From the NCBI GenBank assembly GCA_011524845.1, contig WTJL01000169.1:1-29373 (forward strand): 29,373 bases of DNA, in the 5' to 3' direction. Of this stretch, positions 9,785 to 17,362 are shown piece after piece. Numbering within the stretch: the first letter of the stretch is position 1; the number at the start of each line of letters is the position of its first letter. The notes beneath the pieces were generated by a model. It was not told where the DNA came from, made no database searches, and saw only the letters and a program-made list of their open reading frames with translations. This DNA comes from Flavobacteriales bacterium (GTDB lineage: Bacteria; Bacteroidota; Bacteroidia; Flavobacteriales_D; Sanyastnellaceae). The translations under genes were made by a program, and so were the position numbers.

Positions 9785-10966
9785 ATGATTTGGAAGAACT
9801 GCGCACGGGCCCTGCCCGCTTTGGCCCTCTTGGTCTTTTGTTTTGTCGGTCAAGCTTCGGCACAATCGGAACCTGGCTTCCCGTACAACCCGGACGCCAA
9901 TGGCAACGAGCAAATTGAATCGGGCGATTTGATTGCGTTCTTGACCTACTTCGGATCGCCTTTCCTGCCCTCGGGGGTCTTGCCTGTGGAAGGTGGAGGA
10001 ACCGGGGTGTCGACCGTGGACAGCGCGCGCGCGGTGTTGGGCGTGAGCACCTACCTCGACGTGACGCCTGCCGGCGAGATTGGTCCGCGTGGTGAAGTGA
10101 CGGGGTCGTTGAACATCACCCAGACGTTGGCCCAAGGCTTCGGCACCGTGGCCACCGGATCGTACGCCCATGCGCAGGGTCGAAACACCACCGCCACCGG
10201 GCCGTACAGCTTCGCATGCAACCAAAACAGCACCGCCACTGCGGTGTGCTCCAGCGCCATTGGTGAAGGATCCAGCGCCACCGCCACGGCAGCCCACTCC
10301 CAAGGATTTGGGTCGGAGGCCGGTGGTTTGGCCTCTCATGCAGAGGGGTACTACACCGAAGCCACGAGCAACTACAGCCACAGCGAAGGCTACCGCACCG
10401 ACGCGTACAACACCGCAGCCCATGCAGAAGGCTATCAGAGCTTGGCCAGCGGCCTGTACAGCCACGCAGAGAACCGCAACACCACCGCTTCCGCCACGTG
10501 CGCCCATGCGGAGGGAGAAGGAACGTCGGCCACCGCCGACGCCGCCCACAGTGAAGGGTTCCAATCCGTGGCCAGCGGGTTTGCCTCGCACGCCGAAGGC
10601 TACGAAACGACCGCGTCTGGCTTGTACAGCCACGCGTCCGGCCGCACGACTGCCGCCACCGCCAACAGCTCAGCGGCCATCGGCTACAACTTGGTGGCCG
10701 ACCAAGAAAACAGCACCGTGGTCGGTCAATGGAATTTGGAAGGCCAAACCAACGTGCTCTTCGCCGTCGGCAACGGCGCGGATGCCGACAATCGCAGCGA
10801 CGCCTTGCAAGTCGACCAACAAGGCAACCTGACGGCGAGTGGCAAAGTCATCGCAAGCGGACAGGACCTCCTCCTGTTGATCACCACCCTTCAGACCCAA
10901 GTGGACACCTTGACGGCCCAACTCGGCGCCATGCAAGCCCAACTCGACGCCCTCGGCGGGAACTGA
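9785..10966 (+). CDS. Secreted YadA-head-like repeat protein with EF-hand-like motif
   Basis: 393 residues from the ATG at 9785; an upstream in-frame TTG would place the upstream terminator inside the gene, so it was rejected. Residues 1-26 look like a signal peptide ending ASA. Residues 37-48 (DANGNEQIESGD) form a dockerin/EF-hand-like Ca loop. A GGGTG segment near residue 70 resembles tail-fibre-type linkers. Residues 125-306 are exactly thirteen 14-residue repeats of the type SHAEGxxTxAS, the period and chemistry of YadA/Hia head beta-rolls, which trimerise in known families. A FAVGNG...NRSDAL module and a C-terminal coiled coil (about residues 358-390) follow. There is no YadA outer-membrane anchor and no clear T9SS sorting domain, so how it is retained is unknown. 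The gene converges on the aldehyde dehydrogenase with a 3-bp gap. Confidence 0.85.
   Translation: MIWKNCARALPALALLVFCFVGQASAQSEPGFPYNPDANGNEQIESGDLIAFLTYFGSPFLPSGVLPVEGGGTGVSTVDSARAVLGVSTYLDVTPAGEIGPRGEVTGSLNITQTLAQGFGTVATGSYAHAQGRNTTATGPYSFACNQNSTATAVCSSAIGEGSSATATAAHSQGFGSEAGGLASHAEGYYTEATSNYSHSEGYRTDAYNTAAHAEGYQSLASGLYSHAENRNTTASATCAHAEGEGTSATADAAHSEGFQSVASGFASHAEGYETTASGLYSHASGRTTAATANSSAAIGYNLVADQENSTVVGQWNLEGQTNVLFAVGNGADADNRSDALQVDQQGNLTASGKVIASGQDLLLLITTLQTQVDTLTAQLGAMQAQLDALGGN
10157..10702 (+). repeat. Thirteen in-frame 42-bp repeats (YadA-head type)
   Basis: These 546 bp encode 13 consecutive 14-residue units without any insertion or deletion. Typical units read GLYSHAENRNTTAS or NTAAHAEGYQSLAS. 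The units are diverged at DNA level but strictly periodic, as expected for one turn of a left-handed beta-roll per unit. Confidence 0.85.
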
Positions 10967-10969
10967 GGG

Positions 10970-12400
10970 TCAGAGCTTGATGCAGATGTTTTGGGGTTCC
11001 GTGAAGAACTCCAAGGCGTCGAATCCACCTTCGCGTCCCAGGCCTGAGGCTTTGACGCCGCCAAACGGCGTGCGCAGGTCCCGAAGCAACCACGTGTTGA
11101 CCCACACGATGCCCGACTCGATGCCAGCGGCCACACGATGTGCGCGCTTGAGGTCGGTGGTCCACAGCGTGGCGGCCAACCCGTAGGCCGTGTCGTTGGC
11201 GAGGGCCAAGGCTTCCTCTTCCGTGTCGAAAGGCTGCAACGTGACCACGGGGCCAAAAATCTCCTCCTGGTTGGTGCGGCACTTGGGACCGAGTCCCTCA
11301 ATGACCGTCGGAGCCACGTAAAATCCGCCTTCCACGCCTGCGGGACGCAAGCGTTCTCCACCGCACAGCACCTGTCCCCCTTCTTCTTTGGCCAGTTCGA
11401 TGTAGGACAAAATCTTGTTCATGTGGGCCTCAGACACCACCGCACCGAGCTTGGTGCTTGGGTCCAAGGGGTCGCCCGCCACCATCTTGGACGCCTTGGC
11501 CACCAAGGCGTCTCGGAACGCGTCGTAGATGGACCGCTGGACGAGGATGCGGGACCCGCACAGGCAGATTTGGCCCTGGTTGGCGAAGGAACTGCGAAGG
11601 GTCGTGCGCAGCGCTTCTTCCATGTCCGCGTCTTCGAAGATGACCGCCGGGTTTTTGCCGCCGAGCTCAAGGCTCATCTTCTTGAATTTGGGCGCCACGT
11701 GTCCGGCGATGCGGGCGCCTGTCACGGTGCCTCCCGTGAAGGACACCGCGGCGATGTCAGGGTGGGTGACCATGGCCTCGCCGACCTCGGGTCCCAACCC
11801 ATGCAAGACGTTGAAGACCCCGTCAGGAAATCCGGCGTCTTTGATCCACGTGCTCAACAGGTACGCCGTGACTGGGGTCAATTCCGAAGGTTTGGCCACC
11901 ACGCAATTCCCCGCCGCCAAGGCAGGCGCCACTTTCCATGTGAACAGGTACAACGGCAAATTCCAAGGGCTGATGCACGCCACCACCCCAAGCGGCTTGC
12001 GCAGGGTGTAGTTGATGGCCTCCCCTTCCATGGCGTGGCTGTGGCTGGCGAAGTGCTGAATGCCGGACGCGTAAAAACGCAGGTTTTTCTCGGCTCGGGG
12101 AATGTCCACGTGCGCGGCGAGCGACACGGGCTTTCCATTGTCCTTGGCCTCCGCTTCGGCAAGCATGGCCGCGTTCGCCTGAACGGCGTCGGCCAACCGC
12201 TCCAAACAAGCCGCGCGTTCTGCCGCCGGCGTCTTCGACCAAGATGGGAATGCACGCTTGGCCGCAGCCATCGCCTTGTCGACCTCTGCCGCCCCTGAGC
12301 GCGGAATGGTGCCAAACTTTTCACCCGATCCGGGTGCCACATTTTCCAAGACCTGGGCGGTCGTTTGGAAGGCTCCATCCACAAAATTCAGTACCTCCAT
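10970..12400 (-). CDS. NAD(P)-dependent aldehyde dehydrogenase, ALDH8/muconic-semialdehyde type
   Basis: 476 residues, full length for the superfamily; cytoplasmic. It should oxidise an aldehyde to the acid using NAD(P)+. Visible motifs are the substrate/cofactor segment SPWNLPL (residues 144-150), the nucleotide-binding SFTGGTVTG (220-228), the general-base Glu in LELGGK (E245) and the catalytic Cys in GQICLCGSR (C279). The C-terminal segment LLRDLRTPFGGVKASGLGREGG resembles aminomuconate- and hydroxymuconate-semialdehyde dehydrogenases more than generic betaine-aldehyde enzymes, suggesting tryptophan/kynurenine or aromatic-ring catabolism. That substrate call is inference, and no pathway neighbours are present. 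The ATG at 12400 is 7 bp downstream of a TAACTTTC element on the same strand. Confidence 0.92.
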   Translation of the reverse strand: MEVLNFVDGAFQTTAQVLENVAPGSGEKFGTIPRSGAAEVDKAMAAAKRAFPSWSKTPAAERAACLERLADAVQANAAMLAEAEAKDNGKPVSLAAHVDIPRAEKNLRFYASGIQHFASHSHAMEGEAINYTLRKPLGVVACISPWNLPLYLFTWKVAPALAAGNCVVAKPSELTPVTAYLLSTWIKDAGFPDGVFNVLHGLGPEVGEAMVTHPDIAAVSFTGGTVTGARIAGHVAPKFKKMSLELGGKNPAVIFEDADMEEALRTTLRSSFANQGQICLCGSRILVQRSIYDAFRDALVAKASKMVAGDPLDPSTKLGAVVSEAHMNKILSYIELAKEEGGQVLCGGERLRPAGVEGGFYVAPTVIEGLGPKCRTNQEEIFGPVVTLQPFDTEEEALALANDTAYGLAATLWTTDLKRAHRVAAGIESGIVWVNTWLLRDLRTPFGGVKASGLGREGGFDALEFFTEPQNICIKL

Positions 12401-12407
12401 GATAGAC

Positions 12408-12415
12408 GAAAGTTA
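12408..12415 (-). promoter_or_regulatory. Possible -7 element for the aldehyde dehydrogenase gene
   Basis: Minus-strand TAACTTTC differs from the Bacteroidota TAnnTTTG consensus only in the last base. It ends 7 bp before the ATG at 12400, which would give a leaderless or near-leaderless mRNA. No convincing upstream TTG was seen. Confidence 0.4.
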
Positions 12416-12427
12416 CTTCTCCTTGTT

Positions 12428-12435
12428 TATCTTTG
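12428..12435 (+). promoter_or_regulatory. -7 promoter element of the tRNA-Gln gene
   Basis: TATCTTTG matches the Bacteroidota -7 consensus TAnnTTTG exactly and ends 17 bp before the mature tRNA 5' end, leaving a short leader for RNase P to remove. No clear -33 TTG was found at the usual distance. Confidence 0.6.
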
Positions 12436-12452
12436 CGTCGCCTAAGCGCGAT

Positions 12453-12526
12453 TGCCCCATGGTGTAATGGTAACACACCGGTTTTTGGTACCGTTTTTCC
12501 AGGTTCGAGTCCTGGTGGGGCAACCA
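12453..12526 (+). tRNA. tRNA-Gln (anticodon TTG, CCA encoded)
   Basis: The cloverleaf is readable by eye. The acceptor stem is TGCCCCA (12453-12459) with TGGGGCA (12516-12522). The D arm is GTG...CAC. The anticodon stem CCGGT/ACCGT has an unpaired outermost 27-43 position (C opposite T). The loop TTTTGGT has anticodon TTG at 12485-12487, reading CAA/CAG. The T arm is CCAGG-TTCGAGT-CCTGG, the discriminator is A523 (12523), and CCA is encoded at 12524-12526. The outer anticodon-stem mismatch is mild and does not suggest a pseudogene. Confidence 0.95.
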
Positions 12527-12532
12527 ACCACG

Positions 12533-12562
12533 AAAAAGCCGCCTCTGAAGGGCGGCTTTTTT
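12533..12562 (+). terminator. Intrinsic terminator after tRNA-Gln, probably bidirectional
   Basis: GCCGCC (12538-12543) pairs with GGCGGC (12551-12556) around a 7-base loop. An A-run precedes it (12533-12537) and a T-run follows (12557-12562). The symmetric A/T flanks let it also terminate the minus-strand OmpA-family gene, whose stop is 25 bp away. Confidence 0.85.
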
Positions 12563-12587
12563 CATGCGCTGAAGTCGGCCCAGACGG

Positions 12588-13586
12588 TCAATCTGAGATG
12601 AGCTCGTACAGGCTGTCCAAGTTGGGGGCCAAAATCACCTCAATGCGACGGTTCTTCGCCTTGTCAGCGGCGTCCACAGGGTGGTATTCGCTCCGCCCTG
12701 AAGCAGACAGCATGGAGGGGTCCACTCCCGCATCTTCTAGCAGAATGTTCACCACGGCCGTGGCACGCAGGACGCTGAGTTCCCAGTTGTCGCGAGGAAT
12801 GCTCGTGCTGCGCAATTGATCCGTGTCGGTGTGGCCTTCCACGACGATTTCAAGGTCCGATTGCTCGGCGATCACCGAGGCAAGCCCCACAAGCGCTTCG
12901 CGACCCCGCGGATCGACAGAAGCACTTCCGCTGGGGAACAACAATTTGGCCTCCATGCTCACGTACACTTTGCCGTTTCGTTGCTCGACGTTCAACCCCT
13001 TGCCCTGGAAGCCGAGCAGCGCTTCCGCCAACCGAGCGCGGAGGGCTTCTGCGGCGCGTTCCCGAGCTGCCAACAAAGACTCGAGCTCCTCCACGCGCTT
13101 GCTTCGCGCCTCAAGGAGGGCCGACTTCTCGTTCAGGTCTTTTTCCAAGGCATTGAGACGGTCTTCACGCGTTTGCAATTCCTCCCGGATGCGCATCACG
13201 TCTTCGAGCAATTGCCGGTTCTCCTCGGCGATGTCGCTGAGGCGCCCAGAGCTTTGGTTGGTCAGGGCGTCGTTGAGTTCGGTCAAGCGGCCCACTTCCT
13301 CACGCAACCGCATGGCCTCGGTGCCGAGTTGATTGGCGTCCTCGGCCAACGCATCGTTTTCCGCAGTCAAACGTGCCACCTGCCCTTCCAACTCACGGCT
13401 GGACACCTGGGCGTCTTGGCGGGCCAAACGCAATTCAGAATTCTCCTTTTCTGCTTCGTCCAGTTGGGTCTGCAGCGCTTCGTATTGCTGCGTGGTCACG
13501 CAACCTGAAAGGAGCAGAAGGCATGCAACCAAGACGCTCGAAAGCGCGGGTTGCAGGAAGGGGAGTCGGAGGGCGGAACGCGTCAT
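12588..13586 (-). CDS. OmpA-family peptidoglycan-binding lipoprotein with long coiled coil
   Basis: 332 residues from the ATG at 13586; an in-frame ATG at 13616 would add ten residues before a signal peptide that already looks complete. The signal ends in LLLLSGC, a lipobox with the lipidated Cys at residue 29, so the mature protein is membrane-anchored. A long Glu/Arg/Leu-rich coiled coil follows (about residues 35-195). The C-terminal OmpA-like domain shows LLFPSGSASVDPRG, EGHTDTD and NRRIEVIL, the usual peptidoglycan (diaminopimelate) binding elements. The likely role is tethering outer membrane to cell wall, the coiled coil spanning the periplasm. It shares a terminator region with tRNA-Gln. 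Confidence 0.9.
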   Translation of the reverse strand: MTRSALRLPFLQPALSSVLVACLLLLSGCVTTQQYEALQTQLDEAEKENSELRLARQDAQVSSRELEGQVARLTAENDALAEDANQLGTEAMRLREEVGRLTELNDALTNQSSGRLSDIAEENRQLLEDVMRIREELQTREDRLNALEKDLNEKSALLEARSKRVEELESLLAARERAAEALRARLAEALLGFQGKGLNVEQRNGKVYVSMEAKLLFPSGSASVDPRGREALVGLASVIAEQSDLEIVVEGHTDTDQLRSTSIPRDNWELSVLRATAVVNILLEDAGVDPSMLSASGRSEYHPVDAADKAKNRRIEVILAPNLDSLYELISD

Positions 13587-13648
13587 GGCAAGAATGTTGA
13601 GGATGCGGGGAAGCACCTACGAAGTTCATGCCAATTCTACGACAGCAG

Positions 13649-13669
13649 AAAGGCGGCCAAGCCGCCTTT
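13649..13669 (-). terminator. Hairpin downstream of the Cys-rich lipoprotein gene
   Basis: The arms aaaggcggc (13649-13657) and gccgccttt (13661-13669) pair perfectly around a 3-base loop. On the minus strand the tail after the stem is short and broken in T content, so terminator strength is uncertain. It sits between the lipoprotein stop (13725) and the OmpA-family start (13586), so the two are probably separate units. Confidence 0.55.
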
Positions 13670-13724
13670 TCCACAGAGACATGTCAGCGCCGCAGGAACG
13701 AGTCCTCGGCCATGACGTCTCAAC

Positions 13725-14696
13725 TCAGTTGATGTTCAACTGGAAGCTTCCTTGGCTCAGCGTCGTGGCGGAGCCGATGGCGTCCATCACAGAACCGTTG
13801 AACGTGCCCACCACGTAACCGCCAGACACGGCGTCGATGTAGTTGATCGAGAACGTGGTGTTTCCGCCGTAAAGCGTGGTGTAGTTGGTTCCCGCCGTGC
13901 TGGTGTACGCCGCAGCTTGTGGCAACGACGTGGGGTTCAAGGCGATGATGTAGCCGTTGTACCATCCGTCGGCAGGCTCTGCCACCACAAAGCCGATCTG
14001 GGCGCCGGTCAAGCTCACTCCAGTGATTTGGAGGTTGCCTCCGACAATTTCCGCGGACGCTGTGGCGTCGCCGAAGTACTGGACGCCGGCGTTGTACCAC
14101 GTGATTTCCGACGCGCATGGCTCGCAGTTGGGGCCTCCGCAATCGATGTAGTCCTCGAGACCATCTTGGATGCCGTTGGTGCAATCGCACAAGCACTCGC
14201 AAGGGTCGCAGTCGCTGCCTCCGCAGTCGATGCCTGTCTCGTCCCCGTTGAGTTCCATGTCGTCGCAGGTGGGGCAAGGATCGCAATCCACACCCCCGCA
14301 GTCCACACCTTGCTCGTATCCATTCAGGAGACCGTCGCCGCACAGTTCAGGGCACGCAGGGCATCCATCGCATCCGCAGTCGATGCCTGTTTCCCCTTCG
14401 TCCAACACACCGTTGAAGTTGGTCGCGCAAGGCTCACAGCTTCCGCCGCAGTCCACCCACTGTTCGCCCAAAAGCGGATCCCACACTTCATTTTCACAGG
14501 GATCGCAAGGATCGCAAATGGGACCGCCGCAGTCGATGAGCTCTTCGCCGTTGTTCAAGATTTCATCGTAGCAGTTTTCGCCAATCAGGTTGTCGTCGTT
14601 GAGGCATCCCGTGAGGGTGAGGCCGGAAACGAGCACCGCGAAACACACGGCCATGAAACGACCAGCAGCGGAAGAAAAGAGTGGATGAGATGTCAT
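13725..14696 (-). CDS. Lipoprotein with six Cys-rich DCGG repeats and a beta-rich C-terminal domain
   Basis: 323 residues. The signal peptide ends LTLTGC, so it is a predicted lipoprotein. Residues about 40-200 contain six units of the form NGxExGIDCGGxxCxPC, spaced roughly 25-35 residues apart. Acidic residues between the Cys pairs suggest disulfide-stabilised, possibly metal-binding modules. The last about 120 residues resemble the small beta-rich domain of Bacteroidota lipoproteins (DUF6252-like: a GGNLQITG strand, a Tyr-rich middle, then GTFNGS and a QGSFQLNIN end). That family assignment is from memory and unverified. No enzymatic motif was seen. The gene is divergent from recJ with a 68-bp gap. 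Confidence 0.85.
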   Translation of the reverse strand: MTSHPLFSSAAGRFMAVCFAVLVSGLTLTGCLNDDNLIGENCYDEILNNGEELIDCGGPICDPCDPCENEVWDPLLGEQWVDCGGSCEPCATNFNGVLDEGETGIDCGCDGCPACPELCGDGLLNGYEQGVDCGGVDCDPCPTCDDMELNGDETGIDCGGSDCDPCECLCDCTNGIQDGLEDYIDCGGPNCEPCASEITWYNAGVQYFGDATASAEIVGGNLQITGVSLTGAQIGFVVAEPADGWYNGYIIALNPTSLPQAAAYTSTAGTNYTTLYGGNTTFSINYIDAVSGGYVVGTFNGSVMDAIGSATTLSQGSFQLNIN

Positions 14697-14716
14697 GTGC
14701 GTAATTTTGACGAGGC

Positions 14717-14724
14717 GAAAGATA
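14717..14724 (-). promoter_or_regulatory. Possible -7 element for the Cys-rich lipoprotein gene
   Basis: Minus-strand TATCTTTC is one base from TAnnTTTG and ends 20 bp before the ATG at 14696. No clear -33 TTG was identified. Confidence 0.4.
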
Positions 14725-14764
14725 CAACTGGAACACCACTGGACCCCGCATCCCTCTCAGCACC

Positions 14765-16483
14765 ATGGACAACCTCGAATGGAAGCCTTCCAAAGCACCT
14801 GACTTTCAGGAAGTCGGTCGCCTGTCACAAGACACAGGCCTCAGCCCTTTGGTTGCATCCCTGCTGATCCAACGCGGCATGGGCACCGCGGATGAAGTGG
14901 AGGACTTTTTGGACCCCAGCCGCGACAAGATGCACGACCCCTTCTTGATGAAGGACATGGACAAAGCCGTGTCGCGAATCATGAAGGCCATCGAGCGCAA
15001 CGAGCGCATCATGGTCTACGGCGATTACGACGTGGACGGCACGACCTCGGTCGCCATGGTGTCGTCCTTCCTCAAAGGCCTTCAAGTCCCCGTGCTGCCT
15101 TACATCCCCATGCGGTACGGCGAAGGCTACGGGGTGTCGCCCAAAGGCGTCGAACGCGCCAAAGTGTCGGGGTGCACCCTGATCATCACCCTCGACTGCG
15201 GCACCAAGGACTTTGACGCCCTCGCCGCCGCGGCTGAAGCGGGCATCGACACCATCGTGTGCGACCACCACTTGCCCGCGGAGACGTTGCCTGTCACCCA
15301 CGCCCTGCTCAACCCCAAGCGGGAAGACTGCGGTTACCCCTTCAAAGAATTGTCGGGGGCTGGCGTGGCGTTCAAGCTGCTGACCGCGCTGGTCAACACC
15401 ATCGGTCTAACCATGTCGTCGGTCTACGACCACCTGGATTTGCTCGCGTTGAGCATCGGTGCCGACCTCGTCGACATCACCGGCGAAAACCGCATCCTGG
15501 CCCACCATGGCATGCGGAAGTTGCGCAAAACCATGCGTCCTGGGATCCGGGCCATGTTGCACGTGGCCAACATCGACCGCGTGCCCAACTCCGTCCGCGA
15601 CATCAGCTTCACCCTCGGACCTCGGATCAACGCCGCAGGACGCGTTGGGCACGCCTTGAAGGCGGTGGAGTTGCTCATGGCCGCGGACGACAACACGGCG
15701 TACGAACTCGCCTACGAGCTCGAGTCGATGAACCAAGCGCGCCGCGATCTGGACGAGGACATGACGGAAGAAGCGCTGGCCCAAATGGCGGAACAACCCG
15801 CCGGCCGATGCTGCACCGTGGTGTGCGGCGAGGGATGGCACCGCGGCGTGTTGGGCATTGTGGCCAGCCGCTTGGTGGAAGCCCGATACCGCCCCACCAT
15901 CGTCTTGAGCGAGGAGAACGGCCTTTTGATGGGCAGCGCCCGAAGCGTGCACGGCGTGGACATCCACGAAGCGCTGGAGGATTGTCGGTCGTACTTGGAG
16001 CAGTTTGGTGGCCACCCCATGGCCGCAGGACTTCAGCTGCGCAGCGACCAACTCAAGGACTTCACCGCCGCCATCGAAAAGAGCATTGCGTCACAAGTGA
16101 ATGGCCGAATCCCGGCGCCGAGCATCAGCTACCACCTCGAAATTGACCTCAACGCCATGACCCCTGACGTGTTCGAGCAGATGGGAAAGCTGGCTCCGTT
16201 TGGGCCTGGAAATGGCGTGCCGGTCTTCATGGCCAGCGGACTGAAAGCCGCGTTGCCCCCCCGAACCGTCGGACACCGAGGCCGTCACCTGAAGCTCATC
16301 CTTCAAACCGCCGACGTGCCGCAAACGCGTTTCGAGGCGATTGGGTTTGGCATGGGCGACCGCCTGGAAGAGGTGCGTCAAATGAAGGAAATGGACTTGG
16401 TGTTCACTTTGGTCCAAAACACCTTCCGCGGTCGCACGTCCCTCAACATGCACATCCGCGCCATTCGTCCGAGCGAGTCCTGA
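14765..16483 (+). CDS. recJ: Single-stranded-DNA-specific exonuclease RecJ
   Basis: 572 residues, normal length for bacterial RecJ. It degrades single-stranded DNA 5' to 3' in recombination and mismatch or base-excision repair. DHH-family motifs are intact: DYDVDGTTS (residues 87-95), LDCGT (143-147), DHH (167-169), ADLVDITGENR (233-243) and GPRINAAGRVGHA (285-297). The DHHA1 domain shows EGWHRGVLGIVASRL (356-370) and GGHPMAAG (415-422), followed by a C-terminal OB-like domain. The acidic and His metal ligands (two metals, Mg/Mn) are all present. It converges on the mechanosensitive channel gene with 14 bp between stops. Confidence 0.96.
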   Translation: MDNLEWKPSKAPDFQEVGRLSQDTGLSPLVASLLIQRGMGTADEVEDFLDPSRDKMHDPFLMKDMDKAVSRIMKAIERNERIMVYGDYDVDGTTSVAMVSSFLKGLQVPVLPYIPMRYGEGYGVSPKGVERAKVSGCTLIITLDCGTKDFDALAAAAEAGIDTIVCDHHLPAETLPVTHALLNPKREDCGYPFKELSGAGVAFKLLTALVNTIGLTMSSVYDHLDLLALSIGADLVDITGENRILAHHGMRKLRKTMRPGIRAMLHVANIDRVPNSVRDISFTLGPRINAAGRVGHALKAVELLMAADDNTAYELAYELESMNQARRDLDEDMTEEALAQMAEQPAGRCCTVVCGEGWHRGVLGIVASRLVEARYRPTIVLSEENGLLMGSARSVHGVDIHEALEDCRSYLEQFGGHPMAAGLQLRSDQLKDFTAAIEKSIASQVNGRIPAPSISYHLEIDLNAMTPDVFEQMGKLAPFGPGNGVPVFMASGLKAALPPRTVGHRGRHLKLILQTADVPQTRFEAIGFGMGDRLEEVRQMKEMDLVFTLVQNTFRGRTSLNMHIRAIRPSES

Positions 16484-16497
16484 AGATCGACTGAGCC

Positions 16498-17334
16498 TTA
16501 CGTGTTGGACACCCCGCGGTGGTCCACGACGTGCACATCTCTTTGCGGGAAAGGAACGACGATGCCATGTTCGCGGAACTTGGCGTCGATGGCCGTGCGA
16601 ACCCGGCTCTGAATGCCCATGCGGTCCCACGGATCGTCCAGCCATCCCATCACGCTGAAGTCCAGGGAAGACTCGCCGAAGTCTTGGAAAAAGACGGCCG
16701 GCTGTGGGTCCTTTCGGACTTCAGGCTGCAAGGCCATCGCTTCAGACAGCACCCGGGTGACCAAGGCCACGTCGCTTCCATAGGCGACCCCCACATTGAC
16801 CCGAATCCGCATGGCGCCGTCGCCCTGACTCAGGTTGACGACCGCCTCTCCCGCCACTTTGGAATTGGGCAGCACGATCAGTTCGCCTGCCACAGTCACC
16901 ACCCGTGTGGACCTCAAATCGATGCGCTCCACCCGAACCAGCTCACCGTCCACTTCCAAGACGTTGCCCACGGCCACGCCTCCTTCAAACAAAAGGACAA
17001 ACCCGCTGATCACGTCGTTGAAAAAGCCCTGCAATCCGATTCCCACCCCCACAAGGAGTGCCGCAGAACCAGCCCAAAGCGCGGTCAAGTCCACCCCCAA
17101 CACCGACAGCACGCCCATGGCGGCCAGGGTCCACACCACCGAGGTGAGCAGACGACGGATGATGAATTGCTTGCCCTCGTCCATGGACGACACCCGGCGG
17201 GCCCTGCGCAAGCCTCTTCGAACCAAGGCCAACCCAATGCGGGCCAACACAACCACCGCCGTGGCTTCCACCAGTTCGAGGACAGAGACACTGTGGTGCC
17301 CCAAAGTGAAAGTGTGGTTCAACAGTTCATTCAC
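16498..17334 (-). CDS. MscS-family mechanosensitive ion channel
   Basis: 278 residues from a GTG at 17334, 28 bp after the dnaG stop. A longer in-frame reading up to 17508 would overlap dnaG by about 145 bp with a non-membrane Arg/Pro-rich leader, so it was rejected. N-terminal hydrophobic segments precede the pore helix region ALWAGSAALLVGVGIGLQGF. The beta domain then shows VGNVLEVDG, VERIDLRSTRV and VLPNSKV, all typical of MscS. The role is release of solutes across the inner membrane during hypo-osmotic shock. The N-terminus is short, as in small MscS members. It is probably co-transcribed with dnaG. Confidence 0.9.
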   Translation of the reverse strand: MNELLNHTFTLGHHSVSVLELVEATAVVVLARIGLALVRRGLRRARRVSSMDEGKQFIIRRLLTSVVWTLAAMGVLSVLGVDLTALWAGSAALLVGVGIGLQGFFNDVISGFVLLFEGGVAVGNVLEVDGELVRVERIDLRSTRVVTVAGELIVLPNSKVAGEAVVNLSQGDGAMRIRVNVGVAYGSDVALVTRVLSEAMALQPEVRKDPQPAVFFQDFGESSLDFSVMGWLDDPWDRMGIQSRVRTAIDAKFREHGIVVPFPQRDVHVVDHRGVSNT

Positions 17335-17362
17335 GGGACAAGGGCTGAAGGGTTCAACACGT

